In this document: positions 1 to 6,838 of the stretch, piece after piece
Position numbering within the stretch: the first letter of the stretch is position 1
How the letters are laid out: every line of letters begins with the position of its first letter
Assembly: GCA_020026225.1 (NCBI GenBank)
Contig: JAHHQU010000085.1
Location: 1-7,871 of the forward strand
DNA: 7,871 nucleotides
DNA from: Phocaeicola sp.
Lineage (GTDB): Bacteria; Bacteroidota; Bacteroidia; Bacteroidales; Bacteroidaceae
Reading direction: 5' to 3'
Program-made: the position numbers and the translations under genes
The notes under the pieces: model-generated
What the model saw: only the letters and a program-made list of their open reading frames with translations
What the model was told of the DNA's origin: nothing
The model's database searches: none

Positions 1-51
1 TACTTAAAACTTGCAGATTTATCAAAGAATTTTATAAACTAATTTGCTGAA

Positions 52-93
52 TATCTATAGATAAAGATGTTCTTAAGGGACGACTATCTATAC
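52..93. repeat. AT-rich palindrome and inverted repeat downstream of the fucosidase gene
   Basis: TATCTATAGATA at 52-63 is a perfect 12-bp palindrome. TATCTATA recurs at 86-93, so on the minus-strand transcript TATAGATA (93 to 86) can pair with TATCTATA, giving an 8-bp, almost all A-U stem with a loop of about 20 nt. It starts a few bases after the fucosidase stop codon and could be a weak transcript end. It has no GC-rich stem and no clear U-tract, so a terminator call is not secure. The rest of 1-97 shows nothing recognisable. Confidence 0.3.
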
Positions 94-97
94 ACCA

Positions 98-1156
98 TTA
101 CAAGTCCAACCGTTCACGCAATTCCTTCAACAGTTCAAGGTCTTTTGCTCGTATTTGTCCCTCTCGATTAGGAGGACAGTTTAATATCAAGACATTATCA
201 TTCTTCGTACATTGACGATAGAGTTTTTCCAGCTCATCCACCGATTTATACACGGTATCGGTTGTATTATAGAACCATTTTTCAGTCAATGTAACGGTAG
301 ACTCCCAAGGCATATAATACTCACGACCATTATACATAAACAATTTTGGGTCGTCATCCTTCGGAAGCATCGGATCACCTAAACGGAAATCGCTGGGGAA
401 ATAACGTATCGGATAATCCTCCTGCTGGTCTTCAGGATAAACCGCATGAAAATCAATGTCATCCGGTTTGCCGATACTCCAATTGATACCAATCTGGCAA
501 TTCGGCTCACGTGACTTGATTGTACGATAAATGTCCATAAGCGGCCAACGATAATTCGGTTTTTCCCAACTACCGTCGAACCAAAACTCTACAACGGGAG
601 TATATTTCTGCGTAATATCCAAGATTTCGTTGATCTGGTTAAGCATGTAGTCGCTATATGCTGCATCCAACTTACAATTCTTGGTATCTGCATTTTGATG
701 TCTGTCCCATAAAGAATAATACACGCCAAGACCTATATCAAATTTCTTGCAAGCCTTTGCCACCTCTTCAAGCACATTGGTCTTATTTGAAGATGAAGCG
801 ACATCGTACGTCGTGTACTTACTGTCCCAAAGACAAAATCCATCATGGTGTTTGGTTATAAAAATTACATACTTCATTCCGGCATCCTTAGCACCTTTAA
901 TCCATTGCTCTGCATCAATCTGACTGGGTGCATAGGCAGAAGCAGGTACACTACCATCGGTCCATTCTTCATCGACAAAGGTATTGATACCAAAATGCAT
1001 GAACATACCGTACTTACGGTCGATCTGTGCTTGCTGTGCCGCACTCGGCTTATTAGAAGGAACAGGCAGGATATAGTCGTTGTTCTTTACTTCGGAACAC
1101 GAAGCCAACGACAACAAAGCAAACAACAAGGAGATTTGTCTCATAGATTTCATCAT
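98..1156 (-). CDS. Alpha-L-fucosidase, GH29, lipoprotein
   Basis: Glycoside hydrolase family 29 enzyme, expected to remove terminal alpha-L-fucose from glycans outside the cytoplasm. Numbering is from the ATG at 1156 (352 aa). Residues 1-20 form a lipoprotein signal peptide with a basic start, a hydrophobic core and a lipobox L-A-S-C ending at Cys20. GH29 hallmarks follow in order: MHFG (His54), KHHDGF (102-107, the fucose-binding His pair), GVYYSLWDRH (144-153), FWFDG with the likely nucleophile Asp194, PWES with Glu285 as a candidate acid/base, and the strand ILNCPPNREG (324-333) that closes the barrel. The protein stops right after the catalytic domain; many family members are longer, with a C-terminal beta-sandwich or binding modules. 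The frame extends to a GTG at 1207, but that start would place 17 extra polar residues before the signal peptide, so ATG 1156 (or 1153 or 1144) is preferred. No SusC/SusD pair is nearby. Family call is firm; linkage specificity is unknown. Confidence 0.93.
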   Translation of the reverse strand: MMKSMRQISLLFALLSLASCSEVKNNDYILPVPSNKPSAAQQAQIDRKYGMFMHFGINTFVDEEWTDGSVPASAYAPSQIDAEQWIKGAKDAGMKYVIFITKHHDGFCLWDSKYTTYDVASSSNKTNVLEEVAKACKKFDIGLGVYYSLWDRHQNADTKNCKLDAAYSDYMLNQINEILDITQKYTPVVEFWFDGSWEKPNYRWPLMDIYRTIKSREPNCQIGINWSIGKPDDIDFHAVYPEDQQEDYPIRYFPSDFRLGDPMLPKDDDPKLFMYNGREYYMPWESTVTLTEKWFYNTTDTVYKSVDELEKLYRQCTKNDNVLILNCPPNREGQIRAKDLELLKELRERLDL

Positions 1157-1286
1157 TGATTTGAGGTTAATTGAGTTAGTTATTTTAAGGTTATAAGCAA
1201 CAAACACGGCTGCTCAATCCCTACGCCAGCAGCATTCATCCCATAAGTATGCTATGTGAAATCAGGCTAATTTGCATAAGGAGCCG

Positions 1287-1294
1287 TAAATGTA
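1287..1294 (-). promoter_or_regulatory. Weak candidate -7 element for the fucosidase gene
   Basis: The minus strand reads TACATTTA here, one mismatch from the Bacteroidetes -7 consensus TAnnTTTG, just after a T-run. No TTTG or TTG lies at the expected 19-21 nt upstream. Use of this site would give a leader of roughly 120 nt before ATG 1156. This is only the best of several poor candidates in the gap. Confidence 0.2.
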
Positions 1295-1467
1295 CAAAAA
1301 AACAAGAAAATTCGTCTCTTTCGGCAGCTAAAATTAACAAAGAACCTTCTGCCATGTACAGTAGGTACTGACAACCGAGTCTGGAAACCTAAAGAAATCT
1401 GATTCACAAAACCGTCGATTCCCTATCTTGTCAGACCATACCGCACGAATGATTACAGCTGTTCTTT

Positions 1468-1513
1468 CAGCTCCCCATCCACTTCTAAATTTGTTGGCGG
1501 ATGGAGAGAGCTG
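1468..1513 (-). terminator. Strong hairpin after the carrier gene, possible terminator
   Basis: On the minus strand, CAGCTC then CCATCCGC (1513 down to about 1497) can pair with GTGGATGG then GAGCTG (about 1483 down to 1468). This gives a 6-bp outer stem, a small asymmetric internal loop, an inner stem of about 8 bp with one G-U pair, and a loop of about 14 nt. It begins 16 nt after the carrier stop codon, the right place for a transcript end. The following bases (AAAGAACAGC) are not a U-tract, so it is not a textbook intrinsic terminator. It may act as an mRNA 3'-end stabiliser or a processing site. Confidence 0.45.
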
Positions 1514-1529
1514 ATTAAGAAATCACTCT

Positions 1530-3113
1530 TTAAAAGCCATTCAAAGGAACAAGAACCGTCGGAACCAACAGTATCAATCCAAGAATGATAAGGGATAAGA
1601 TGAACTTCCATGACCATCGGAACCATTTCTCATAAGGAATATGGCTCACACCAAGAACTCCCATCAAGATACCCGATGTAGGAGTAATGAGATTGGTAAA
1701 GGCATCCCCAAACTGATAAGCCATGACGGTTGCCTGCTTCGACATTCCAATAAGATCGGCAAAAGGTGCCATGATAGGCATCGTAAGAGCAGCTTTCGCA
1801 CTACCCGACGGCATGAACAGATTAATAAAAGTCTGAATGGCATACATCAAGGAAACCGTAGCAATCTGTCCCAATCCTTCCATGCCTTCAGCCATCTTGT
1901 AAAGGATCGTATCAATAATCTTCCCTTCCTGAAGAATGACGATGATACCTCCTGCCAGACCGACAATCAATGCTGCACTCATGATGTCCTTACAACCGGC
2001 CAAGAAAAGCTCGACAAGTTCATTAGGACCTCGTCCGTTGGCAATTCCTGCAAACAAGCCCATAACGAGAAAGAGCGTAGCTATCTCAGAGATATACCAT
2101 CCGTACCCCATGACACCGATAACAAGATAGAATACTGTAAAGAAAAGCAGACTCATAATGTAAAAATGAACCGTCTTACGAAGCAAGAAATAAGAGCTGA
2201 TGGTAAAAGCCACTGCCAGTATCGGAATGAAAGGCAGGTGTTCGAATACTGCATTTCCAATCTTGAGCGTACTGGTAGGATACTCAATGGCAAAAGCAAT
2301 TTGTGCTACAGCCAATACGACATAACTGATCCATGCTCCCTTGGGAGTATAATATTCAATGGAAACAGATTGGTTGGAGTGCAACTGGCGCCAATAATTA
2401 TCAGCTTCATAAACCAACGACGACGTAGGACAACGTTTGACCTTATTGGCATAACGCAATATCCAAGCAAAGCCAAAAACGTTTATGACAAGCCAACAGA
2501 ACAATCGGTATTCAATACCAGAAAATAGAGGAAGCCCTGAAAGACTCTGAGCAATGCCAATGGTAAAAGGATTTAGGATAGCTCCTGCAAAACCCAATCC
2601 CGCTGCAATGAAAACCATGCAAATTCCAGTAATTGAGTCATAGCCCATGGAAATGGCAAGAGGAACAAACACCATACAAAAAGGTATTGTTTCTTCACTC
2701 ATACCGAATACTGCACCAAAGATGCTGAATATAAGCATGATGCAGAATATTATAATATTGTCAATCCCTATCTTCTGTATGAATCGGTTGGATTCCAGTT
2801 CTCGTGCTTTACGGAGGAAGCTCATCGTACCTACATCGAAGGCTTTGCTATCATTAACTATCCAAAACGCACCGCCGATAATGAGAATAAAGATGATGAT
2901 ATCTGCCTTGTCGACAAAACCGGTAAAGAAACAGGAAAAGACTTCCCATGTTTGAGGTACACGCTCGACCGACTGATATACCATTGTTTTCACACCATCA
3001 TCACCTATATGCTCTACATACTGTCCACCGGGAATAATCCACGTGAGAAAAGCACAAAGGAGAATGACCCCAAAGATAATGACATACGTATGGGGAACCT
3101 TTTTCTTTTTCAT
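1530..3113 (-). CDS. YfcC/DcuC-family membrane carrier, substrate unknown
   Basis: Integral inner-membrane secondary transporter of 527 aa, a normal length for the YfcC branch of the DcuC (C4-dicarboxylate carrier-like) family. Hydrophobic segments of membrane-span length run through the protein (for example 10-28, 71-86, 118-137, 145-180, 203-220, 260-276, 292-311, 317-333, 343-356, 378-394, 503-524), suggesting 11-13 spans or re-entrant hairpins. Family signatures are visible: WIIPGGQY (25-32), GMSEETIPF (137-145), LNPFTIG (180-186), FMPSGSAKAALTMPIMAP (433-450) and GDAFTNLITPTSG (469-481). The two polar small-residue loops sit in the two halves, as expected for a two-fold pseudosymmetric carrier. 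The N terminus MKKKK is basic, fitting a cytoplasmic end. The ATG at 3113 is preceded by an A-rich leader and a good -7 element at 3142-3149. Databases often name such proteins C4-dicarboxylate transporters, but YfcC substrates are mostly unproven and nothing here reveals one. The downstream fucosidase is probably a separate unit. Confidence 0.92.
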   Translation of the reverse strand: MKKKKVPHTYVIIFGVILLCAFLTWIIPGGQYVEHIGDDGVKTMVYQSVERVPQTWEVFSCFFTGFVDKADIIIFILIIGGAFWIVNDSKAFDVGTMSFLRKARELESNRFIQKIGIDNIIIFCIMLIFSIFGAVFGMSEETIPFCMVFVPLAISMGYDSITGICMVFIAAGLGFAGAILNPFTIGIAQSLSGLPLFSGIEYRLFCWLVINVFGFAWILRYANKVKRCPTSSLVYEADNYWRQLHSNQSVSIEYYTPKGAWISYVVLAVAQIAFAIEYPTSTLKIGNAVFEHLPFIPILAVAFTISSYFLLRKTVHFYIMSLLFFTVFYLVIGVMGYGWYISEIATLFLVMGLFAGIANGRGPNELVELFLAGCKDIMSAALIVGLAGGIIVILQEGKIIDTILYKMAEGMEGLGQIATVSLMYAIQTFINLFMPSGSAKAALTMPIMAPFADLIGMSKQATVMAYQFGDAFTNLITPTSGILMGVLGVSHIPYEKWFRWSWKFILSLIILGLILLVPTVLVPLNGF

Positions 3114-3141
3114 ATCTGCTTTATTTTTGAAAATTGAATTG

Positions 3142-3149
3142 CAAAATTA
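3142..3149 (-). promoter_or_regulatory. Candidate Bacteroidetes -7 promoter element for the carrier gene
   Basis: The minus strand reads TAATTTTG, a perfect match to TAnnTTTG, centred about 32 nt before ATG 3113. Transcription would start a few bases downstream, leaving a short A/T-rich leader. The -33 position has no TTTG; the nearest TTG (3161-3163) is only 11 nt away. The call rests on the -7 match and its position. Confidence 0.4.
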
Positions 3150-3229
3150 GTAAAAAGAGTCAATATAATATCCTTTCCGTGCAAACATCATTGCCTATAA
3201 TCATCATATTGGTACGATTTTTAGAGATA

Positions 3230-3261
3230 TTGCCAATCAACCAACTACTTTTTTAACTTTG
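3230..3261 (+). promoter_or_regulatory. Plus-strand promoter-like sequence with no gene downstream
   Basis: TTG at 3230-3232 is followed after 21 nt by TAACTTTG at 3254-3261, close to the Bacteroidetes -33/-7 arrangement (TTTG, 19-21 nt, TAnnTTTG). It faces right, against every gene in the window. A transcript starting near 3268 would soon meet the hairpin at 3301-3333. In AT-rich intergenic DNA such a match can occur by chance. Confidence 0.25.
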
Positions 3262-3288
3262 CCTTTACAAAAAGCAGGGAAAAGGTTC

Positions 3289-3333
3289 AAAAAAAACAAA
3301 CGGTTAGAGTCTGAGCGAATCAGAATCTAACCG
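3289..3333 (-). terminator. Intrinsic terminator of the ybaK-nitroreductase-uvrA-like operon
   Basis: Two 14-nt arms at 3301-3314 and 3320-3333 are inverted repeats with one mismatch, enclosing a 5-nt loop. On the minus strand the stem is followed at once by a T-rich run (GTTTGTTTTTTTT, ending near 3289), a textbook Rho-independent terminator. It lies 70 nt after the stop codon of the UvrA-like gene. On the plus strand the stem is followed by a weaker T-containing stretch (TAGTATTATTTTC), so it may also stop plus-strand transcription. Confidence 0.9.
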
Positions 3334-3403
3334 TAGTATTATTTTCTCAAGTACTCAATCTCTCAACACCGAGACAACGGCATACGAGCGACTACCCTCT
3401 TCC

Positions 3404-5665
3404 TCACGGACTACCCAGCGAAAGATTCTTTTTCAAATAAGCCGCTGTTACAGAGTTGGCATCCGCCAACATTTGTTCCGGCGTTCCTTGGAAGATGATG
3501 GTTCCACCTTCATCCCCTCCACCCGGTCCGACCTCAATAGCGAAATCTGCCGCTTTCAAGACTTTCAGGTTATGTTCTATCAAGAACAGGGAATTTCCTT
3601 TCTCGACTAAGCTCTCGAACAAGTCAATAATGTGTTGGACATCCTGCAAGTGAAGTCCATCAGTCGGTTCATCCAAAACAAGAACCTGTCCCGATTTTCC
3701 CAGATAAGATGCCAGTTTCATTCGCTGCAACTCTCCGCCTGATAAAGTAGAAAGAGATTGGTTCAAATGCAGATAAAATAGTCCGACATCTGCCAAAGGC
3801 TTCAACTTCTGCTCGATGACGGTACCAGCAAAGCGGACCATGGCTTGACGGACCGTCAAATCCATCACCTCTGCAATGTTCAATCCATCCAGTTTGTATT
3901 CGAGTGCTTCCTTGGAATAACGCAGACCTCCACACGATTCACAAACGGTTTCAATTGAGTCCATGAAAGCCATTTCAGATATAATCACTCCTTTACCTTG
4001 ACACACCGGACATGCTCCTTCCCCATTGAAAGAGAAGAGTCCAACCTTCTTTCCACTGGCTTTAGCAAACATCTTGCGGATATCATCAGCCACTCCAAGA
4101 TACGTAGCAGGAGTTGAGCGAAGACTGATGCCAATACTCTTTTGGCTGATCAGCGTAACCGCTTCTCCCATTTGATTGTAAAAGGCCTGCATCAACGAAC
4201 TTTTTCCTGAACCAGCCACACCGGCGATCACTGTAAACAATCCTTTGGGAAGGTCCACAGAAACATTCTTCAAATTGTGCAGAGTGAGATTCTTCAAGCT
4301 GAACCATTCAGAAGCCGAACGAGGAGACGGTTTCAACCCCGTATGCTCTCTAAGCAACCGACCCGTTAGCGTATTCCCTTCAAGCAACTGCTGATAAGAT
4401 CCTTCAAACAACACGTTGCCTCCCAAAGCACCGGCTCCGGGACCCATATCAATAATATGGTCTGCTATTTCCATCATTTCCTTATGGTGCTCCACCATCA
4501 GGACCGTATTTCCTCGATTGCGCAATTCGATAATAGCATCACTCAACCGATGAATGTCATGGCTATGAAGTCCTACACTGGGCTCATCCAACACATACAA
4601 CATATCCGACAACGAAGAATTGTTATATTTTGCGATTTTACAGCGTTGAGCTTCCCCTCCTGAAAGTGTCCCCATCGGACGATCCAATGTAAGATAATCC
4701 AAACCGATGTCTATAAGTGCCCCGATACGACTCTTGAGAGCAGATTTCATGTCCACAGCAATCGGTTCATGGATAGCATCAAGCCAAGTGATGATTTCAG
4801 GAAGAGGCATGTGAGTAATGTCCGCTATATTCTTCCCGCCGATTTTACAAGACAGGATTCGCGGATTCAGTCGGTTCCCGTGACACTCAGGACAAACCCC
4901 TTGCGTCACCAAAGGCTCCAATTTCTTCCAATGCACTTTGGCATCATCGCGTTTCAGCATGCGATTCATGCGATACATCAAGCCCTCATATTTCCCGTTT
5001 CTATAATAATCGGCAGGAGGATTCTTCAGAGTCATAGGCTCTTGATACAGAAACAGATGGAGCTCTTCCGGAGTAAAATCCTTGATTTTCTTGTTCGGGT
5101 CGTAAAGTCCACAAGCTCCATAATACAGCCAACGCCATTGTCCCGGTTCATAGGCAACGTAATTGATTACTCCAGGCTCATTCAAACTTTTATTGAAATC
5201 AACGAGCTTATGTACATCAATTTCGGTAATTTCTCCAAGGCCATCACACCGTGTACAACGTCCCTGCGGGTGATTGAAAGAAAAAGAATCAGAGTACCCT
5301 ACGAAAGGAGATCCGATACGCGAAAACAACAATCGAAGCAAGCTATAAATATCGGTATAAGTACCTACAGTAGATCTCATTTGTCCTGAAGGCTTACGCT
5401 GGTCTATAACAATAGCCGGCGGAAGACTTTCTATTTTCCCCACCTTAGGTCGTCCATACTTTGGAAGATACCTCTGTGCATAGCTGGGGAACGTATCATT
5501 CAGTTCGCGACGAGACTGTGCGGCGATGGTATCCAAGACGAGCGAACTTTTTCCTGAACCTGACACTCCGGTAACTACGGTTATCTGATGCTTAGGAATA
5601 GCCACTGAAACATGTTTCAAATTATTTTGAGTTGCATCAATTACTTGTATCTTATCTTTCATCAT
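3404..5665 (-). CDS. UvrA-like ABC ATPase lacking the UvrB-binding domain (UvrA2/DrrC type)
   Basis: Cytoplasmic DNA-damage-recognition-type ATPase of 753 aa; canonical UvrA is about 940. Both ABC halves look complete. First half: Walker A GVSGSGKSS (33-41), PRSTVGT-like QMRSTVGTYT (95-104), LSGGE (334-338), Walker B YVLDEPSVGLH (357-367) and VEHH (391-394). Second half: Walker A GVAGSGKSS (482-490), LSGGE (641-645), VLVLDEPTDGLH (661-672) and IEHN (696-699). The main DNA-contacting zinc module is intact (Cys552, 555, 575, 578). LLFSRIGSP (112-120) runs almost directly into FNHPQGRCTRCDGLG (130-144): the whole UvrB-binding domain and the first CxxC of the N-terminal zinc module are absent, while CTRC (137-140) and CPEC (258-261) remain. 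This architecture matches the UvrA2 and DrrC-like branch linked to damage tolerance or DNA-binding-drug resistance, not classical UvrABC excision. Tandem ATGs at 5665 and 5662 are equally possible starts. It is the last gene of the operon, 60 nt after the nitroreductase, and ends at a strong terminator. Confidence 0.93.
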   Translation of the reverse strand: MMKDKIQVIDATQNNLKHVSVAIPKHQITVVTGVSGSGKSSLVLDTIAAQSRRELNDTFPSYAQRYLPKYGRPKVGKIESLPPAIVIDQRKPSGQMRSTVGTYTDIYSLLRLLFSRIGSPFVGYSDSFSFNHPQGRCTRCDGLGEITEIDVHKLVDFNKSLNEPGVINYVAYEPGQWRWLYYGACGLYDPNKKIKDFTPEELHLFLYQEPMTLKNPPADYYRNGKYEGLMYRMNRMLKRDDAKVHWKKLEPLVTQGVCPECHGNRLNPRILSCKIGGKNIADITHMPLPEIITWLDAIHEPIAVDMKSALKSRIGALIDIGLDYLTLDRPMGTLSGGEAQRCKIAKYNNSSLSDMLYVLDEPSVGLHSHDIHRLSDAIIELRNRGNTVLMVEHHKEMMEIADHIIDMGPGAGALGGNVLFEGSYQQLLEGNTLTGRLLREHTGLKPSPRSASEWFSLKNLTLHNLKNVSVDLPKGLFTVIAGVAGSGKSSLMQAFYNQMGEAVTLISQKSIGISLRSTPATYLGVADDIRKMFAKASGKKVGLFSFNGEGACPVCQGKGVIISEMAFMDSIETVCESCGGLRYSKEALEYKLDGLNIAEVMDLTVRQAMVRFAGTVIEQKLKPLADVGLFYLHLNQSLSTLSGGELQRMKLASYLGKSGQVLVLDEPTDGLHLQDVQHIIDLFESLVEKGNSLFLIEHNLKVLKAADFAIEVGPGGGDEGGTIIFQGTPEQMLADANSVTAAYLKKNLSLGSP

Positions 5666-5725
5666 AGCTGTTTAAAGTTTATTTCCCAAAACAATCATTT
5701 CATAGGGATAAAAATATAAAACTTT

Positions 5726-6244
5726 TTAAAGAGTTTCTAACATTTCGTCGCGATTTTTGCGAACGAAGTGTCTTGGAGAGGGACCTCCCTCAGCGGCTGC
5801 ATATCCAACAGGAAATATGGCCGTCAATTCGTATTCTTTCATTTCCGGATATAAAGACTGAAGCATGGGAGCGTCAAAATATCCTACCCATGTTGTGGAA
5901 AGGCCCATATCGGCTATTTGAAGCATGATATGAGTAGCCACAATGGCTGCATCGGTTTCAGCAAACGAATGTCCATCAAAAGAGCGAACCCAACCTTCCT
6001 CTTTCTTGTAGCCAACCACCAGGAACGTATCTGCTCCGAACGTAAACCGTGTTGCCTGATGGATGTCATTTTTTGCTTTTTCCGATTTCATCCAAAATAT
6101 CTTTATCGGCTGTTTATTGACCGCAGTAGGTGCAAGCATCGCTGTCTCGATAATTTGTTCCACCAGCTCATCGCTCACCTTGACATCATTCATTTTTCTG
6201 CAAGAAAATCTTGCTTTTGCCAATTCTTTAAATTCCATATTCAT
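5726..6244 (-). CDS. Small nitroreductase-family FMN oxidoreductase
   Basis: Single-domain nitroreductase-fold protein of 172 aa, cytoplasmic, expected to be an FMN-dependent NAD(P)H oxidoreductase working as a dimer. Family marks: the N-terminal phosphate-binding pattern ARFSCRKM (11-18, compare RRSxRxF), the flavin-contact segment APTAVNKQP (38-46), a central helix DAAIVATHIMLQIADMGL and TTWVGYF after it, then the AIFPVGYAA strand (142-150) and a basic tail with R158 and R161. Members reduce nitroaromatics, quinones or flavins; the true substrate cannot be read from the sequence. At the short end of the family length. Start choice: ATG 6244 touches an AAGGA sequence, whereas ATG 6238 (170 aa) has that AAGGA at a proper 6-nt distance and may be the real start. 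It lies 20 nt after ybaK and 60 nt before the UvrA-like gene, with no terminator between, so co-transcription is likely. Confidence 0.92.
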   Translation of the reverse strand: MNMEFKELAKARFSCRKMNDVKVSDELVEQIIETAMLAPTAVNKQPIKIFWMKSEKAKNDIHQATRFTFGADTFLVVGYKKEEGWVRSFDGHSFAETDAAIVATHIMLQIADMGLSTTWVGYFDAPMLQSLYPEMKEYELTAIFPVGYAAAEGGPSPRHFVRKNRDEMLETL

Positions 6245-6249
6245 TCCTT
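6245..6249 (-). promoter_or_regulatory. Shine-Dalgarno-like AAGGA that bears on the nitroreductase start
   Basis: The minus strand reads GAAAAAGGA directly before ATG 6244. The AAGGA has no spacer to that ATG but a 6-nt spacer to the in-frame ATG at 6238. This favours 6238, with the caution that Bacteroidetes ribosomes depend little on Shine-Dalgarno pairing. Confidence 0.45.
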
Positions 6250-6264
6250 TTTCAACGTGAAAAC

Positions 6265-6726
6265 TTAACCCGGCTGAGCCCCCAGATATTCTGCAAGTGT
6301 TTCAGGTGCCAGTTCCACTGTCAACCCGATTCTTCCACCAGATATATAAATCGTCTCGTTACCGAACACCTCTTCTTCTACATAAATAGGCAGCTCCGTC
6401 TTTAAGCCGAACGGTGAACAACCCCCATGTACATATCCGGTCAATTCTTCAAACACCTCTGGCTGAAGCATCGTAAGATTGCGAGCTCCAACGATCTGTG
6501 CGGCCTTCTTCATGTCTATTCTATTTGCAGCCGGCAAACAAAACACATAATATCCGCCATGATGATCCGTAGTAACCAGCGTTTTGATGAGACGTTCAAC
6601 TGAAAATCCCATATAAGATGCAACATCCACGGCCGCAATAGGACCGTTTTCTGTGGGATATTCATGTATTTTATACTGAATCGCATTTCGATTCAAATGT
6701 TCTAACGCACTTGTCATTTTATCCAT
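6265..6726 (-). CDS. ybaK: YbaK/EbsC-type aminoacyl-tRNA deacylase
   Basis: Cytoplasmic editing enzyme of the YbaK/ProX superfamily, which hydrolyses mis-acylated tRNA, typically Cys-tRNA(Pro). Numbering is from ATG 6726 (153 aa, close to the usual 155-160). Visible marks: the N-terminal HEYP (21-24), RLIKTLV (45-51) with the likely essential Lys48, CLPAANRIDMKKAA (63-76), TGYVHGGCSPFG (96-107) and SGGRIGLTVEL (129-139). The frame runs up to an ATG at 6789, but the extra residues (MFGVQSSYTV...) match nothing in the family, so 6726 (MDKMTSALEHL) or 6717 is the better start. A purine-rich AAGAAAGA directly precedes 6726. It is 112 nt after the alcohol dehydrogenase stop with no obvious terminator between, and 20 nt before the nitroreductase, so it probably heads or sits within the operon. 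Preference for Cys over Ala or Pro editing is inferred from the YbaK-like motifs only. Confidence 0.92.
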   Translation of the reverse strand: MDKMTSALEHLNRNAIQYKIHEYPTENGPIAAVDVASYMGFSVERLIKTLVTTDHHGGYYVFCLPAANRIDMKKAAQIVGARNLTMLQPEVFEELTGYVHGGCSPFGLKTELPIYVEEEVFGNETIYISGGRIGLTVELAPETLAEYLGAQPG

Positions 6727-6838
6727 TCTTTCTTGCGGTTTTAAATTGAACATAAACAAAACAGTATATGACGACTGGACCCCAAACATCCAGCCACCAT
6801 TCCTGTGATTTAATCAGAAGCTTAAAAACTTTCTTTAA

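Larger units (their letters stand above)
1157..1529. other. 373-nt intergenic gap between carrier and fucosidase genes
   Basis: No coding region is supported here on either strand. The carrier-proximal end holds a strong inverted repeat (1468-1513, listed separately). A small perfect 5-bp hairpin, CAGTA-GG-TACTG, sits near 1358-1369. The fucosidase-proximal part is AT-rich and should hold that gene's promoter and leader, but only a one-mismatch -7 candidate at 1287-1294 is visible. No tRNA, riboswitch or insertion-sequence end was recognised. Confidence 0.6.

Noticed and set aside
1157..1207. Upstream extension of the fucosidase to a GTG start at 1207
   Set aside because: It would put 17 non-hydrophobic residues ahead of a clear lipoprotein signal peptide; the ATG at 1156 gives a normal signal peptide with Cys20.
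1641..2528. 295-codon plus-strand open frame opposite the carrier gene
   Set aside because: Its translation is rich in His, Asn, Arg and Ser and lacks any recognisable motif, as expected of the antisense of a hydrophobic membrane protein gene.
4769..5389. 206-codon plus-strand open frame opposite the UvrA-like gene
   Set aside because: It is antisense to conserved UvrA coding sequence, and its translation shows no domain features.
5671..5730. TTTAAAGTTT / AAACTTTTTAAA inverted repeat between the nitroreductase and UvrA-like genes
   Set aside because: Almost pure A/T with a two-base insertion and a long loop; too weak to call an internal terminator or operator.
6727..6789. Longer YbaK start at ATG 6789
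   Set aside because: The extra 21 residues match nothing typical of the family, whose N terminus corresponds to the MDKMTSALEHL start.
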